Below are positions 36,826-47,500 of a stretch of 64,000 bases of DNA, in pieces. Source of the DNA: Phycicoccus sonneratiae. GTDB taxonomy: Bacteria; Actinomycetota; Actinomycetes; Actinomycetales; Dermatophilaceae. The notes below the pieces were generated by a model that saw only the letters and a list, made by a program, of their open reading frames with translations, searched no databases and was not told the origin of the DNA. A program made the translations under genes and the position numbers. The DNA lies in NCBI RefSeq assembly GCF_016887965.1, contig NZ_JAFDVD010000012.1, positions 62,001 through 126,000 of the forward strand, written 5' to 3'. Every line of letters starts with the position of its first letter. The first letter of the stretch is position 1.

Positions 36826-36863
36826 CGAGTACCTCCGCCGAGCCGTCCGACTGTGACGGGTCG

Positions 36864-36869
36864 ACGCTA
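36864..36869 (-). promoter_or_regulatory. -10 box for the amino-sugar operon
   Basis: TAGCGT on the minus strand, with a leader of about 32 nt to GTG 36825. CGTTCGGCCGA occurs upstream at 36915-36925. Confidence 0.4.
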
Positions 36870-36945
36870 GGAGCGGGCCGGCGCGGCGGGCGAGGGGACG
36901 CCGGGACAACTGGACGTTCGGCCGACCCGGGTCCGGGCGGACGAC

Positions 36946-36981
36946 CGAGGGCGCCGCCGGGTGGTCCCGACGGCGCCCTCG
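36946..36981 (-). terminator. Hairpin downstream of ahcY
   Basis: CGAGGGCGCCG 36946-36956 pairs with CGGCGCCCTCG 36971-36981; inside it CGGG and CCCG add four pairs around TGGT. It lies 22 bases after the ahcY stop on the transcribed strand. Confidence 0.8.
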
Positions 36982-37003
36982 TGGCGTGCTGTGAGCCGGT
37001 GGC

Positions 37004-38452
<1,449 letters not shown>

Positions 38453-38556
38453 GCGTGAGCTCCTCAGGAGGTCGTTGCGTTCGATTGACCGGCATCGCCC
38501 ATCTGGGCCGCGCAGTGCGAGGGTCATCACCCAGGCCGGTGGTGCAGCGCAACAGG

Positions 38557-39453
38557 TTACCGCAGCCGCCCGGTCATCTCGAAGTCCGCGCTCCCTGCTT
38601 CGACACTCCCCGGGGACCCCGCGCCGCTCGACGTCGGCCCTAGGGACGTGGTGAGCAACCTCGGGACAGCGGCCAGGAGGAGCAGGACTCCCGAGGACCA
38701 GAGCGGCATCGCGACGACCATCCCGACGGCCAGCAGCCAGCGGCGGTCCCGCGCGGCACCCCAGGCCACGAGTCCCGCCGCGAGCGGCAGCCGCACCCAC
38801 AGGGGAAGGTCGCGGACCTGCGTGGTCTCCTCGCTCTCGACGAGGTACCGCACCCACCGCACCCAGGCGTCGGGATCCGCCGCCGCCGAGGCGCCGACGA
38901 TCGCCGCGGTCCACAGGGCCACGGCGGCGAGCCGCCCCCACTCGCGACGCACCGCGAACCACACGACACCGAGCGCGGGAGTGATCTTCGTCAGGAGCGG
39001 GAAGGCCCAGGCGCCGGGACGGGTCGAGCCCACGACCACCGCCACCGCGACCAGCGGTTCGATGTTGCCGATGGCCACGGCGGGAGGAAGGGCGTACCCG
39101 AGGGCGAGCCAGCGCCAGGCGCCGGGCAGTGGCCACAGCAGCCACGCCAGGGCCGCCGCGAGCAGGAGGGACCACACGACGAGGAACACCGACCACGGCA
39201 CGCCCGCCAAGGGGTGGATGACCTGCGCGAAGACGGGCGCGTAGCTGTACGCGTCGAACGACCCGGGGGAAGGTCCGTAGAGGTCCTGCTGCCAGGCGTG
39301 CCAGTAGGCGTGGGCCGAGTCCAGGCCGATGACGTGGCGCCGGCTCCCGAGGAAGACCCAGGCGGCCGGGAGCAGCCCGATCCAGAGCGCGTGCCGGGCG
39401 GCGCGCGGCACCTCGTCCACGTCGATCCGGAGAAGCCCCACGCGCACCGCCAT
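38557..39453 (-). CDS. GT87-like membrane mannosyltransferase
   Basis: 298 residues, six to eight helices. The first loop has [18 protein letters not shown] and [14 protein letters not shown]; later blocks are [22 protein letters not shown] and [24 protein letters not shown]. This is the pattern of GT87/DUF2029 enzymes, which use polyprenyl-phosphate mannose outside the membrane. It is shorter than most GT87 proteins (about 400), so it may be a reduced member. ATG 39453 has no strong ribosome site. It lies 104 bases upstream of ahcY on the same strand. Confidence 0.75.
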   Translation of the reverse strand: MAVRVGLLRIDVDEVPRAARHALWIGLLPAAWVFLGSRRHVIGLDSAHAYWHAWQQDLYGPSPGSFDAYSYAPVFAQVIHPLAGVPWSVFLVVWSLLLAAALAWLLWPLPGAWRWLALGYALPPAVAIGNIEPLVAVAVVVGSTRPGAWAFPLLTKITPALGVVWFAVRREWGRLAAVALWTAAIVGASAAADPDAWVRWVRYLVESEETTQVRDLPLWVRLPLAAGLVAWGAARDRRWLLAVGMVVAMPLWSSGVLLLLAAVPRLLTTSLGPTSSGAGSPGSVEAGSADFEMTGRLR

Positions 39454-39519
39454 GACCCGTCCCGCGCTTCCCCGCTGACCGTCCCTCGGCCACCGACCGG
39501 TCCCCCCGGGCGCGGTGGC

Positions 39520-39525
39520 ACCCTA
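39520..39525 (-). promoter_or_regulatory. Possible -10 box for the GT87-like gene
   Basis: TAGGGT on the minus strand, about 66 bases before ATG 39453. The rest of the 39454-39686 spacer carries CGAACGGCCGA at 39623-39633 and the plus-strand promoter at 39674. Confidence 0.3.
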
Positions 39526-39673
39526 CCCGGCACGACAGCCGGGCGTGCCTGATCGGCACTTTCCCACGCGTCCTACCTGGTCTGCGTGATGAAGTGCCGC
39601 CATCTCGACCGTCTCGACCGGCCGAACGGCCGAGGGGTCTCTCCACGCCGCGACAGCGTCTCGACCCGGCGGC

Positions 39674-39679
39674 TAACGT
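39674..39679 (+). promoter_or_regulatory. -10 box for the gene at 39687
   Basis: TAACGT, seven bases before GTG 39687; leaderless geometry, no ribosome site. Confidence 0.45.
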
Positions 39680-39686
39680 GCGCCAC

Positions 39687-40913
39687 GTGGCCCTGACCGA
39701 CCAGCGACCCTCCACCGAGCCCGCGCAGACGGCGCGACGCCGTGTCGGCGACCTCCTGCTGCCCCTGGTCGTGTTCGCCGTGGCCCGCGTCGTCTCCGGG
39801 GCGATGCTCACCGTCGCGGCCCGGCGTCAGCCGGACCTCACCGACTACCCGTTCTGGCACGTCGAGGGCACGCGTCCCGCGGGGCCCTCCTACCTCGAGA
39901 TCCTGTCGAACTGGGACGGGCAGTGGTTCAAGACGATCGCGTTGCACGGGTACGGCGGGGTCGAGGCAGCGGAGGCCTCTGGGCAGAGCGCCCTCGCCTT
40001 CTCACCCGTCTACCCCGCGGTCGTCCGCGCGGTGATGGCGGTCACCGGGCTCGGCTTCGAGGCCGCGGCGACGACGGTCTCCCTCCTCGCGTCGGCCGCC
40101 GCCGTCGTGCTGCTCTTCCGCTGGCTGCTCGTGACGCGGGGTCGCGGCCCGGCGGTCGCCGCGGTCGCCGTCCTGTCCTTCTTCCCCGCCGCCCCGGTGC
40201 TCCAGGCCGCGTACAGCGACGGGCTCGCGCTGCTCCTCGTCGTCGTCCTCCTGCGAGCGGTCGCCGAGGACCGGTGGCGGGTCGCGTGGGCCGTCGCCCC
40301 CCTCCTCGCCCTGACCCGTCCGGTCCTGCTCCCCGTCGCGCTGCTGATGCTCGTCGTCCGCTGGCGTGCCGAGGGGGGCCGGCTGCGGGCCGTGCTCGCC
40401 GACCGGCGCTTCCTCGCGCGGGTCGCCGGCATCGGGGCCCTGGCCTTCCTCTGGCCGGTGCTCGCCGGGGTGATCTCCGGGTCGGCGGCCGCCTACTCCG
40501 AGACGCTCAAGGCCTGGCGCTCCGACGGGCTCTCGGTGGGCGGCTGGTTCAGCGGCCTGTGGACCAACGGGCTGCAGGTGCCGGCCGTCCTCGCCGCCGT
40601 GCTCCTCGTGGCGCTCGTCGCCCTCCGGCTGCGCCGCCGCGTCCCGGACGGGCCCGCCGACCACCTCGGCACCTGGGCGGGCGCCTACCTCGTCTTCGTG
40701 CTCGCCACCGCACCGCCGAACGCGGGGATCATCCGGCACACCCTGCTGACCCTCGTCCCGCTCGGCACCGTCGGCCCGATGGCCGCCGACCTCCCGCCGC
40801 GGCGGCGGGCCGTGCTGCTGGGCGTGGTCGTGGTCCTCGAGGTGGTCCTCATGTGGCTCTGGGTGCGGTACGTGTTCGTCGTCGCCGACCCCGACGCCGC
40901 GCGCATCCCCTGA
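39687..40913 (+). CDS. PIG-V-like membrane mannosyltransferase
   Basis: 408 residues, about nine helices. The first loop has [18 protein letters not shown], the WD-x-x-WF signature of PIG-V/GT76-like enzymes, followed by [18 protein letters not shown]. Other blocks are [22 protein letters not shown] and [19 protein letters not shown]. Family members transfer mannose from polyprenyl-phosphate mannose. The frame begins at 39594, but GTG 39687 fits a leaderless promoter and a charged N terminus ahead of the first helix. It ends 13 bases from the convergent CDF gene. Confidence 0.82.
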   Translation: MALTDQRPSTEPAQTARRRVGDLLLPLVVFAVARVVSGAMLTVAARRQPDLTDYPFWHVEGTRPAGPSYLEILSNWDGQWFKTIALHGYGGVEAAEASGQSALAFSPVYPAVVRAVMAVTGLGFEAAATTVSLLASAAAVVLLFRWLLVTRGRGPAVAAVAVLSFFPAAPVLQAAYSDGLALLLVVVLLRAVAEDRWRVAWAVAPLLALTRPVLLPVALLMLVVRWRAEGGRLRAVLADRRFLARVAGIGALAFLWPVLAGVISGSAAAYSETLKAWRSDGLSVGGWFSGLWTNGLQVPAVLAAVLLVALVALRLRRRVPDGPADHLGTWAGAYLVFVLATAPPNAGIIRHTLLTLVPLGTVGPMAADLPPRRRAVLLGVVVVLEVVLMWLWVRYVFVVADPDAARIP

Positions 40914-40926
40914 CCGACGTGCGGGC

Positions 40927-41952
40927 TCAGCCCCGGGAGGCGTCCTCGACGGCCGACTCCGAGGCCTCGTCGGCGCCCTCCGGCACCCCGGGGCCGTCGA
41001 CGCTCGGGCTGCCGGGCGTGAGGTCGACGTCGGGCTCGAGGTAGATGACGAGGCGCAGCTGCGGGACGCTCTCGCGCGCGGCCCGCTCGGCCTCGTTGAT
41101 GGCTGCGACCACCTCGGCCGCGCTGTCGGTCTCCCCCACCGCGAGCTTGGCGGCGACGAGCAGCTCATCGGGCCCGAGGTGCATCGTGCGGCTGTTGATG
41201 ACGCGGTCGACGACCTCCGGGGACTCCAGGGCCGCGAGGATGCCCTTCCGCACCGGCAGGGACGCCGACTCGCCGACGAGCAGCGAGCTCATCTCGACCG
41301 CCAGCACGGCGGCGAGGACGACGAGCAGGACGCCGATGGCCCCGGACCCCAGGCCGTCCCACACCGGGTTGCCGGTGAGCAGCGTCAGCCCCACGCCGGC
41401 CAGCGCGAACGAGAGGCCGAGGAGGGCCCCGAAGTCCTCGAGGAGGACGACGGGCAGCTCCGGCGACTTCGTCGTGCGGATGAAGCGCACCCACGAGCGG
41501 CCGCGGCGGATGGCGTTGGACTCGCGGACGGCGGTGCGCAGGCTGAAGCCCTCGAGGACCATCGCGACGAGCAGCACGGCGACCGGCACCCACCACCACT
41601 GCGACTCGAAGGGGTCGTAGTCGGTGTCCTGCACCGCTTCCCGCACCTTCTCGTACGACTCGTAGAGCGCGAAGACCCCACCGAGGACGAAGAGCATGAT
41701 CGCGACGATGAACGAGTAGACGTAGCGCTGCTGACCGAAGCCGAAGGGGTGCTCGAGGGTGGCGTCGCGGCTGGCGCGCCGGCTGCCGACGAGGAGGAGC
41801 ACCTGGTTGCCGGTGTCGGCGAGCGAGTGCACCGACTCGGCGAGCATCGAGGAGAAGCCGGTGAGGAGGAAGGCGACGAGCTTGGTGACCGCGACCCCGA
41901 GGTTCGCCAGCAGCGCCGCGATGATCGCCGTCCGTCCACCCTCGCTCGCCAT
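40927..41952 (-). CDS. Cation diffusion facilitator family transporter
   Basis: 341 residues. Six membrane helices include the metal-site pattern in AESVHSLADTGNQVLLLVG (H-x-x-x-D) and the EHPFGFGQQRYVYSF block of the ZitB/FieF-like branch, then LLEDFGALLGLSFALAGVGL with the second acidic site. The C-terminal cytoplasmic domain has VINSRTMHLGPDELLVAAKLAV. It probably exports Zn2+, Mn2+ or Fe2+ in exchange for protons; the metal is unknown. ATG 41952 lies seven bases after TAGGAT, so a leaderless mRNA is likely. It is divergent from the YbaK gene. Confidence 0.93.
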   Translation of the reverse strand: MASEGGRTAIIAALLANLGVAVTKLVAFLLTGFSSMLAESVHSLADTGNQVLLLVGSRRASRDATLEHPFGFGQQRYVYSFIVAIMLFVLGGVFALYESYEKVREAVQDTDYDPFESQWWWVPVAVLLVAMVLEGFSLRTAVRESNAIRRGRSWVRFIRTTKSPELPVVLLEDFGALLGLSFALAGVGLTLLTGNPVWDGLGSGAIGVLLVVLAAVLAVEMSSLLVGESASLPVRKGILAALESPEVVDRVINSRTMHLGPDELLVAAKLAVGETDSAAEVVAAINEAERAARESVPQLRLVIYLEPDVDLTPGSPSVDGPGVPEGADEASESAVEDASRG

Positions 41953-41959
41953 GGGCCCG

Positions 41960-41987
41960 ATCCTAGGGACCGCTCGTCGGTTAGCGT
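41960..41987. promoter_or_regulatory. Divergent leaderless promoters, CDF and YbaK genes
   Basis: Minus strand: TAGGAT at 41960-41965, seven bases before ATG 41952. Plus strand: TAGCGT at 41982-41987, seven bases before ATG 41995. The start codons are only 42 bases apart, leaving no room for leaders. Confidence 0.55.
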
Positions 41988-41994
41988 CGGTCGC

Positions 41995-42531
41995 ATGCCG
42001 ACCTCTCGCGGAACCCTCGACTGGGCGCCGGCCACCGACCGGCCCGAGCTGCTGGCGGCGCCGGTGGCCGGGGCGGTGGTGTCGGTGCCGGGCGCGCTCG
42101 TCGCCCCCATCGACGCCGACCTCGCCGACACGGCCGCGTTCTGCGCGGCCTACGACGTCGCCCTCGGGGCCAGCGCGAACTGCGTCGTCGTCGCGGGGCG
42201 GCGGGGCGGCGTCACGACCCACGCGGCGGTCATGGTGCTCGCGACGCACCGCGCCGACGTCAACGGCGTCGTCCGCCGCCACCTCGACGTCCGCAAGATC
42301 TCCTTCGCCCCGATGGACGAGGCGGTCGGGCTGACCGGCATGGAGTACGGCGGCATCACGCCCGTCGGGCTGCCGGCCGACTGGCCGGTGCTCGTCGACG
42401 AGGCCGTCGTGGCCGCCGGCGAGGTCGTGGTCGGCAGCGGCCTGCGCCGCAGCAAGCTGCTGCTCACCGGTGAGGACCTGCTGCGGCTGCCGGGCGCCCA
42501 GGCCCTGGCGCTGGCCCAGCCGAGCCCCTGA
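41995..42531 (+). CDS. YbaK/EbsC-family aminoacyl-tRNA deacylase
   Basis: 178 residues. The YbaK fold is visible from residue 40 on: FCAAYDVALGASANCVVVAGRR, THAAVMVLATHRADVNGVVRRHL, ARKISFAPMDEAVGLTGMEYGGITPVGLP-like segments (here DVRKISFAPMDEA) and VVVGSGLRRSKLLLTGEDLLRLP. Family members remove wrong amino acids from tRNA, as with Cys-tRNA(Pro). The G-x-x-P loop (GGITPVGLP) is intact. It is a free-standing domain. Confidence 0.9.
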   Translation: MPTSRGTLDWAPATDRPELLAAPVAGAVVSVPGALVAPIDADLADTAAFCAAYDVALGASANCVVVAGRRGGVTTHAAVMVLATHRADVNGVVRRHLDVRKISFAPMDEAVGLTGMEYGGITPVGLPADWPVLVDEAVVAAGEVVVGSGLRRSKLLLTGEDLLRLPGAQALALAQPSP

Positions 42532-42557
42532 CCGGGCGCTCCGGCGTCCGCCGCGGG

Positions 42558-42617
42558 CGGGGGTGGGGGGGGGGGGGGCGGGGGGGTGGGGGGCCCCCCC
42601 CCCCCCCCCCACCCCCG
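42558..42617. repeat. Poly-G/poly-C inverted repeat
   Basis: Runs of 5 G, 14 G, 7 G and 6 G, broken by single T, C and T, are followed by 17 C, one A and 5 C. Left arm 42558-42578 and right arm 42594-42617 are near-perfect inverted copies and can pair in several registers. It could form a hairpin or G-quadruplex and would be prone to slippage. It occupies the spacer between two plus-strand genes (42532-42680). Confidence 0.85.
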
Positions 42618-42680
42618 GCCGTCCCCCGGCTCCTCGCGACGTGGGGATTGGGCCGAGACGCCGACGGGTACCCCCCACCC

Positions 42681-42965
42681 ATGGACATCGAACCGAGCGA
42701 GCGGGCCCGGCAGGACGCCGCACACGCCCAAGCGGCCGAGGACGAGGAGCGCACGGGCAAGGCCGCTCGCCAGTGGCGGGCCGAGGCCGAGGACATCGCC
42801 GCGATCCACCGGGACGCGGTCGAGCGGGCCGAGGAGATGGGTGACGAGGTCGAGGCCTCGATCCCCGTCCCCGACCCCGGGCACGACCCCGGTGTCGTGC
42901 AGGAGCGCAGCCTCGGGGAGGCCCGGGAGGCGCAGACCGGCCGGCACCACGCCGAGAACGGCTGA
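42681..42965 (+). CDS. Small charged hypothetical protein
   Basis: 94 residues, very rich in Glu, Ala, Arg and Asp (MDIEPSERARQDAAHAQAAEDEERTGKAARQWRAEAEDIAAIHRDAVERAEEMGDE...), with helix and possible coiled-coil character in the first 55 residues and a Pro/Gly-rich end. No membrane segment, Cys or known motif. It starts 63 bases after the poly-C run and ends 43 bases before the convergent PGI/PMI-like gene. A strong ribosome site is absent. It could be real or chance; its skewed composition and ATG support it only moderately. Confidence 0.5.
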   Translation: MDIEPSERARQDAAHAQAAEDEERTGKAARQWRAEAEDIAAIHRDAVERAEEMGDEVEASIPVPDPGHDPGVVQERSLGEAREAQTGRHHAENG

Positions 42966-43008
42966 CGGCGGGTCGCGCCAACGGACGGCCCCCGACCGCC
43001 GGACCGGC

Positions 43009-44160
43009 TCAGGAGGTGCGGTCGCGCAGGTCGGTGACGTGGCGCGACACCGAGGGGTCGAGCCCGAGGCCGAGGGCCAGGTAGGTGGCCGCGAAGTCCG
43101 TGAGGCCGACGAGCGAGGCGAACCGCTCGACCGGGTGACCCGCCCGCGCCTCGTGCTCGAGGACGACGGCGCCCGACTCGCGGGCCGACCCGAGCACCGC
43201 CTCGGCGAGCGCGGCGCCGGCGGGCTCGAGGGCGGGGTCGCGCAGGGCGAGCAGCCCGAGCCGCGGCAGCGCGGGGCCGTCGAGGTAGGGGTCGGCGAAG
43301 ATGTCGCGCTCGCCGGTGGGAGCCGCGCCCAACCCGCTGCCGAACGGTCCGTCGAGGGTCGCGACGACCGACGCGGCGGCGTCCGGCAGCGCGCCGTGGG
43401 TCGCGGGCACCCGGGCCGTGCGCGAGAGCATCTGGGCGGCCCGGCAGGCCGCGACACCGGTGAGCGCCCCGTCGCCGAGGACGACGGGCACCGTGCCGTC
43501 GAGGCCGGTGGCGAGCACCTTGGCCGGGTTGACGAAGGCGTCGGACGAGGGCCGGCACTCCTCGGCGACCTCGTCGAGGACGTCGGCGACGGCGTCGAGG
43601 ACGGCCGGCGGGGCGGCCGCCAGCCCGAGCGCGTCGGCGGCCACGAGCACCGGGGTGAGGAGCGACCACAGCGCCGTGCGCGACGACGGCGCGGCGAGCG
43701 CCACCTCGACGTGCACCCCCCGCGCCCGGGCGCAGACCTCGGCGAGCGGCGAGTCGGCCGCGCCTACGGTCAGCAGCGAGGCGCCCCGGCGGGCCGCCTC
43801 CGCGGCCAGGGCCAGCGGGCCGGCCGCCCGGCCCGACTGCGAGACGGCGATGACGAGGTCGAGCGGGCCGACCCATCCCGGCAGCGGTGCGTCGCGGCGG
43901 GCCGACACCGGCACCGGCGACCCCGGTTCGGCGAGCAGGTCGAGGACGTCGCCGACGATCCCCGAGCCACCGAGGGCCGCGACGAGGACCGAGCGCGGAC
44001 GCTCACCGCCGGCGACCCGCTCGACGCCGGCCTCCTGCGCGGCGACCACCGCGCGACGCACCTGCGCGCCGGCCGAGGCCAGCCAGCGCAGCGTGTCGCG
44101 GGTGTCGAGCGCCGCGAGCGCGGCGACGTCGTCCAGCCGGTTCTCGTCGACCCAGGGCAT
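43009..44160 (-). CDS. SIS-domain phosphoglucose/phosphomannose isomerase-like protein
   Basis: 383 residues with two SIS domains: VLVAALGGSGIVGDVLDLL and VIAVSQSGRAAGPLALAAEAA in the first, SSDAFVNPAKVLATGL and THGALPDAAASVV in the second. It matches the bifunctional PGI/PMI family located beside manB in actinobacteria (Rv3256c type). The catalytic Glu and His-Asn-Glu stretch of characterised archaeal enzymes is not obvious; only the His in THGALPD aligns by eye, so activity is uncertain. It follows Trm112 by 25 bases and has a GAGGAG site before ATG 44160. Confidence 0.85.
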   Translation of the reverse strand: MPWVDENRLDDVAALAALDTRDTLRWLASAGAQVRRAVVAAQEAGVERVAGGERPRSVLVAALGGSGIVGDVLDLLAEPGSPVPVSARRDAPLPGWVGPLDLVIAVSQSGRAAGPLALAAEAARRGASLLTVGAADSPLAEVCARARGVHVEVALAAPSSRTALWSLLTPVLVAADALGLAAAPPAVLDAVADVLDEVAEECRPSSDAFVNPAKVLATGLDGTVPVVLGDGALTGVAACRAAQMLSRTARVPATHGALPDAAASVVATLDGPFGSGLGAAPTGERDIFADPYLDGPALPRLGLLALRDPALEPAGAALAEAVLGSARESGAVVLEHEARAGHPVERFASLVGLTDFAATYLALGLGLDPSVSRHVTDLRDRTS

Positions 44161-44185
44161 CGCGGGCGGCTCCTCGGGGGGAGGG

Positions 44186-44392
44186 TCAGGAGGGGTGGCG
44201 GGCCTCGTCGACGAGCAGCACGGGCACGCCCTCGTCGATGCGGTAGGCCAGCCCGCACGAGGCGTTCGTGCAGACCAGCTCGGGGCCGGCGGGGCCGTCG
44301 GCGTCGCGCAGCTCGCTGCGGCACGCGGGGCAGCGGAGGATCTCGCGGAGCCAGGGCTCGAGGTGGGAGCTGGGGCCGGCCGGCTCGCTCAT
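44186..44392 (-). CDS. Trm112 family zinc-binding protein
   Basis: 68 residues with C21-x2-C24 and C41-x4-C46 (RCPACR, VCTNASC), a short zinc-ribbon form of the Trm112/YcaR family. The end VDEGVPVLL-like stretch (RIDEGVPVLLVDEARHP) is typical. In actinobacteria it lies between manB and the PGI/PMI-like gene; its partner is unknown. ATG 44392 has GAGAGGA upstream. Here manB lies 4 kb further upstream because two other genes intervene. Confidence 0.9.
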   Translation of the reverse strand: MSEPAGPSSHLEPWLREILRCPACRSELRDADGPAGPELVCTNASCGLAYRIDEGVPVLLVDEARHPS

Positions 44393-44500
44393 GGGGTCCT
44401 CTCGGGGGGTGGTTCGGGGACGGCCCCGATCCTTCCACACGCCGACCGCGGCGGGGAGTGCTCCCCGGCCTCCCGTGTTGTGACCTGCGGATCCCGTGCC

Positions 44501-44506
44501 TAGGGT
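44501..44506 (+). promoter_or_regulatory. -10 box for the BTAD regulator gene
   Basis: TAGGGT, with a leader of about 28 nt that contains GGAGGGA (44526-44532) eight bases before GTG 44541. Confidence 0.4.
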
Positions 44507-44540
44507 CCCCTGTGACGACACGTGCGGAGGGACGGACCTG

Positions 44541-47500
44541 GTGCAGCTCGAGATCCTCGGCAGGGTGCGCCTGTCCACCGACGCCGGGCCCGTGCGGCTC
44601 ACCGAGCTCGAGCACGGGCTGCTCGCCTCGGCGGCCCTCCACGGCCACGTCGGCGTCGACACCCTCGCCGAGTGGCTCTGGGACGGGGAGCCGCCGTCGT
44701 CGGTGCGCAACCGCGTCCAGTCGCTCGTCTCCGGCATCCGCCGCAAGGCCGGCGCCGAGCTGCCGGTCATCGTCACCGAGGGGCGCGGCTACCGCCTCGG
44801 GGAGGGCGTCGCCGTCGACCTCGCCCTCTGGGGCGATGCCGTCGCCGAGGCCCGCGCCCTGCGCCCGGAGGACCCCGTCGCCGCCCTCGGCCGCTACGAC
44901 GCCGCGCTCGCCGTCTTCGGGCACGAGCCCCTCCAGGGCGCCCCGGAGACGGCCGCGGTCGAGGTCGAGCGCAACCGCCTCGTCCAGGAGCGCCTCTCGG
45001 TGCTCGAGGAGCGCCACGACGCCGCGCTGCGCTCCGGGGCCCACGACGGGCTCGTCGCCGAGCTCGACGCCCTGTGCGCCCGGCACCCGTACCACGAGGG
45101 CTTCGTCGCGCTGTTCATGCTCGCCCTCGCCGCCACCGGCCAGCAGGGCCGGGCGCTCGAGGTGTTCCAGGAGGCCCGGGCCCGCCTCGACGACGAGCTC
45201 GGGGTGCGTCCCTCGGACCAGCTGACCGAGGCCCAGCGCATCGTCCTCTCGGGAGTGCCCGTCGGGCGCCGCCCCGAGCCGCTCGACGACGCCATCCCCG
45301 CCCCCGAGGCACCGGAGCACCCGAGCACTCCGCCGGCCCAGCCCACGGTGCTCGGCCTGCCGGTGCCGCGCACGCTGCCCCGTCGACCCGACCCGTTCGT
45401 CGGGCGGGTCACCGAGCTCGCGGAGGTGCGACGGGCCGCCGAGGGCCTCGACGACGGACCCGTCGTCGTCGCCGTCACCGGGCTCCCCGGGTCGGGGACC
45501 TCGGCCCTCGCCCTCGAGGCCGGCCACGCGCTGCGTGACCTGTTCCCCGACGGCACGCTCTACCACGACGGCGCCAACAGCCCCGGTGGCGTGCCGGTCG
45601 AGGCCGTCGTCACCTCGTTCCTCCCGCTGCTCGGTGTGCACCCCGAGGCCGTCCCGGCGTCACCGCGCGCCCGGGCCGGCCTCTTCCGCTCGCTGCTCGA
45701 CGGCCGCCGGGTGCTCGTCGTCCTCGACAACGTCACCGGCGGCGAGGACGTCACCGACCTGCTCCCGGCCGGTCCGGGCTCGATGGCCCTCGTCACCTCG
45801 CGCCGGCCCGTCGAGGGGCTCGGGGCGGGGCACCGGGTCCGGCTGCGCAGCCTCGACCCCGCCGCCGCGCGCACGCTGCTCGAGGCCCTCGTCGGCGCGG
45901 ACCGGGTCGCCGAGGCCCCGGACGCCGTCGACGACGTCGTCCGGCTCACCGGGGCCGTGCCACTCGCGCTGCGCCTCGCGGCCGCCCGGCTGAGCCAGCG
46001 TCCCGACCTCGGGCTCGACGACGTCGTCGAGCGCCTCGAGCGGCTCGGCCGCACCCCCGGCACCGACGAGATCGCCGTCCTCCGCGAGAGCCTCGACGAG
46101 CTCCTCGAGGGCCTCGACGCCACGGCGCAGCGCTGCGTGGCGGCGCTGGCGCACCTGCCCGCCGACGCGTTCAGCGGATGGGTGGCCGGCGCGGTGCTCG
46201 GCGACCCCGCCGCGGGTGACGCCGCCCTCGACGCCATGCTCGAGGCCAGCCTCGTCGAGCCGGTCGTCCGCGAGGACCACGACACCCAGTACCGGCTCCA
46301 CGACCTCGTCCGGGCCCAGGTGCGCGCCGGCGCCGCCCGGGGCGCGGGGGCCGGCACCGCCGCCCACCCGGACACCCGGCGCGAGACGGAGGCGGCCGCC
46401 GCGGCGGCGCTGGCGCGGTCGGCGGCGTTCCTCGAGGACCGGCCCCACCGCTTCCTCCCCGTCGCGCCCCGCTCCCCCGAGCTCGGCACCCCCGAGCCGC
46501 GACCACGCACCCGGCGGCGGTCGCGCCGCTTCTTCCGTACCGAGACACCGCTGTTCGTCGCCCTCGCCCGGTCCGTGGCGAGCCAACGCCCCGACCTCGC
46601 CTGGCGGCTGCTCGACGACTGCGCCCTCGGCACCGACGCGGCGAGCGACCTGCACGCGTGGTTCGAGGCCGAGGCGGAGGTCGCCCGCGCCCTGAGCGGG
46701 GCCGACGACGACAGCCGCCTCGGCGCCGCCCACCTCCTCCTCTGCCGGGCCTGGCTGCTCCAGGACCGCCGGTCGGCCTCCCGCGAGGCCCACGACCTCG
46801 CCGAGGGGGCCCGGCCCCGGCTGCTGCTGCTCGGTGCGCACGGCGCCGCGGCGGCCGCGTCCCTCGTCAGCGCCCAGGCCTCGACCTCGCTCGGCCGGCG
46901 CGACGAGGCGGAGGCCGCGATCGCGACGGCCGAGTCCTCGATCGGCCGGGTGTCCGACCACACGCTCGCGGCCTGGGCGGCCATCGCCCGCGGCACCGTC
47001 CACAACGACTACGACGAGCTCTCCGACGCGGCCCGCGAGTTCACCCGCGCCCGCGAGATCCTCCGCGACACGCCGCGCACCGTCGCGTACGCGCTCGCGA
47101 CCCTCGAGCTCTCCCGCGCGCGCCGCCGCACCGGCGAGCTCGGGCCGGCGACCCTGCTCGTCGACGAGTCGCTCGAGATCCTCTCCGGCGTCGGGGCCGT
47201 CCACATGTACTCGTACGCGCTGGACGCCCGGGCCGAGGTGAGCCTCGCGGGTGGGCACGCCACCGAGGCCCTCGACGAGGCCGGCACCGCGCTCGAGCGG
47301 GCCTCGGCCTCCCGCGACGCCTTCCTCACCGCCCGGGCCCGCCGGACCCGGGCGCGGGCGCTGCTCGCGCTCGGCCGGCTCGGCGAGGCGGAGGCCGAGC
47401 TGCGGAGGGCGGTCGAGGAGTTCACCGCCCTCGACCGCCCGCTGAGCGTCGCCTTCACCTACCAGGTGCTCGCGGCCGCCCTCGACGCCGCCGGGGACGC

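Noticed and set aside
38453-38556. SAH or SAM riboswitch upstream of ahcY
   Set aside because: The leader is about 100 nt and has GCGCTGCA and GC-rich stems, but I could not match the conserved core of the SAH or SAM-IV class. A covariance search would decide.
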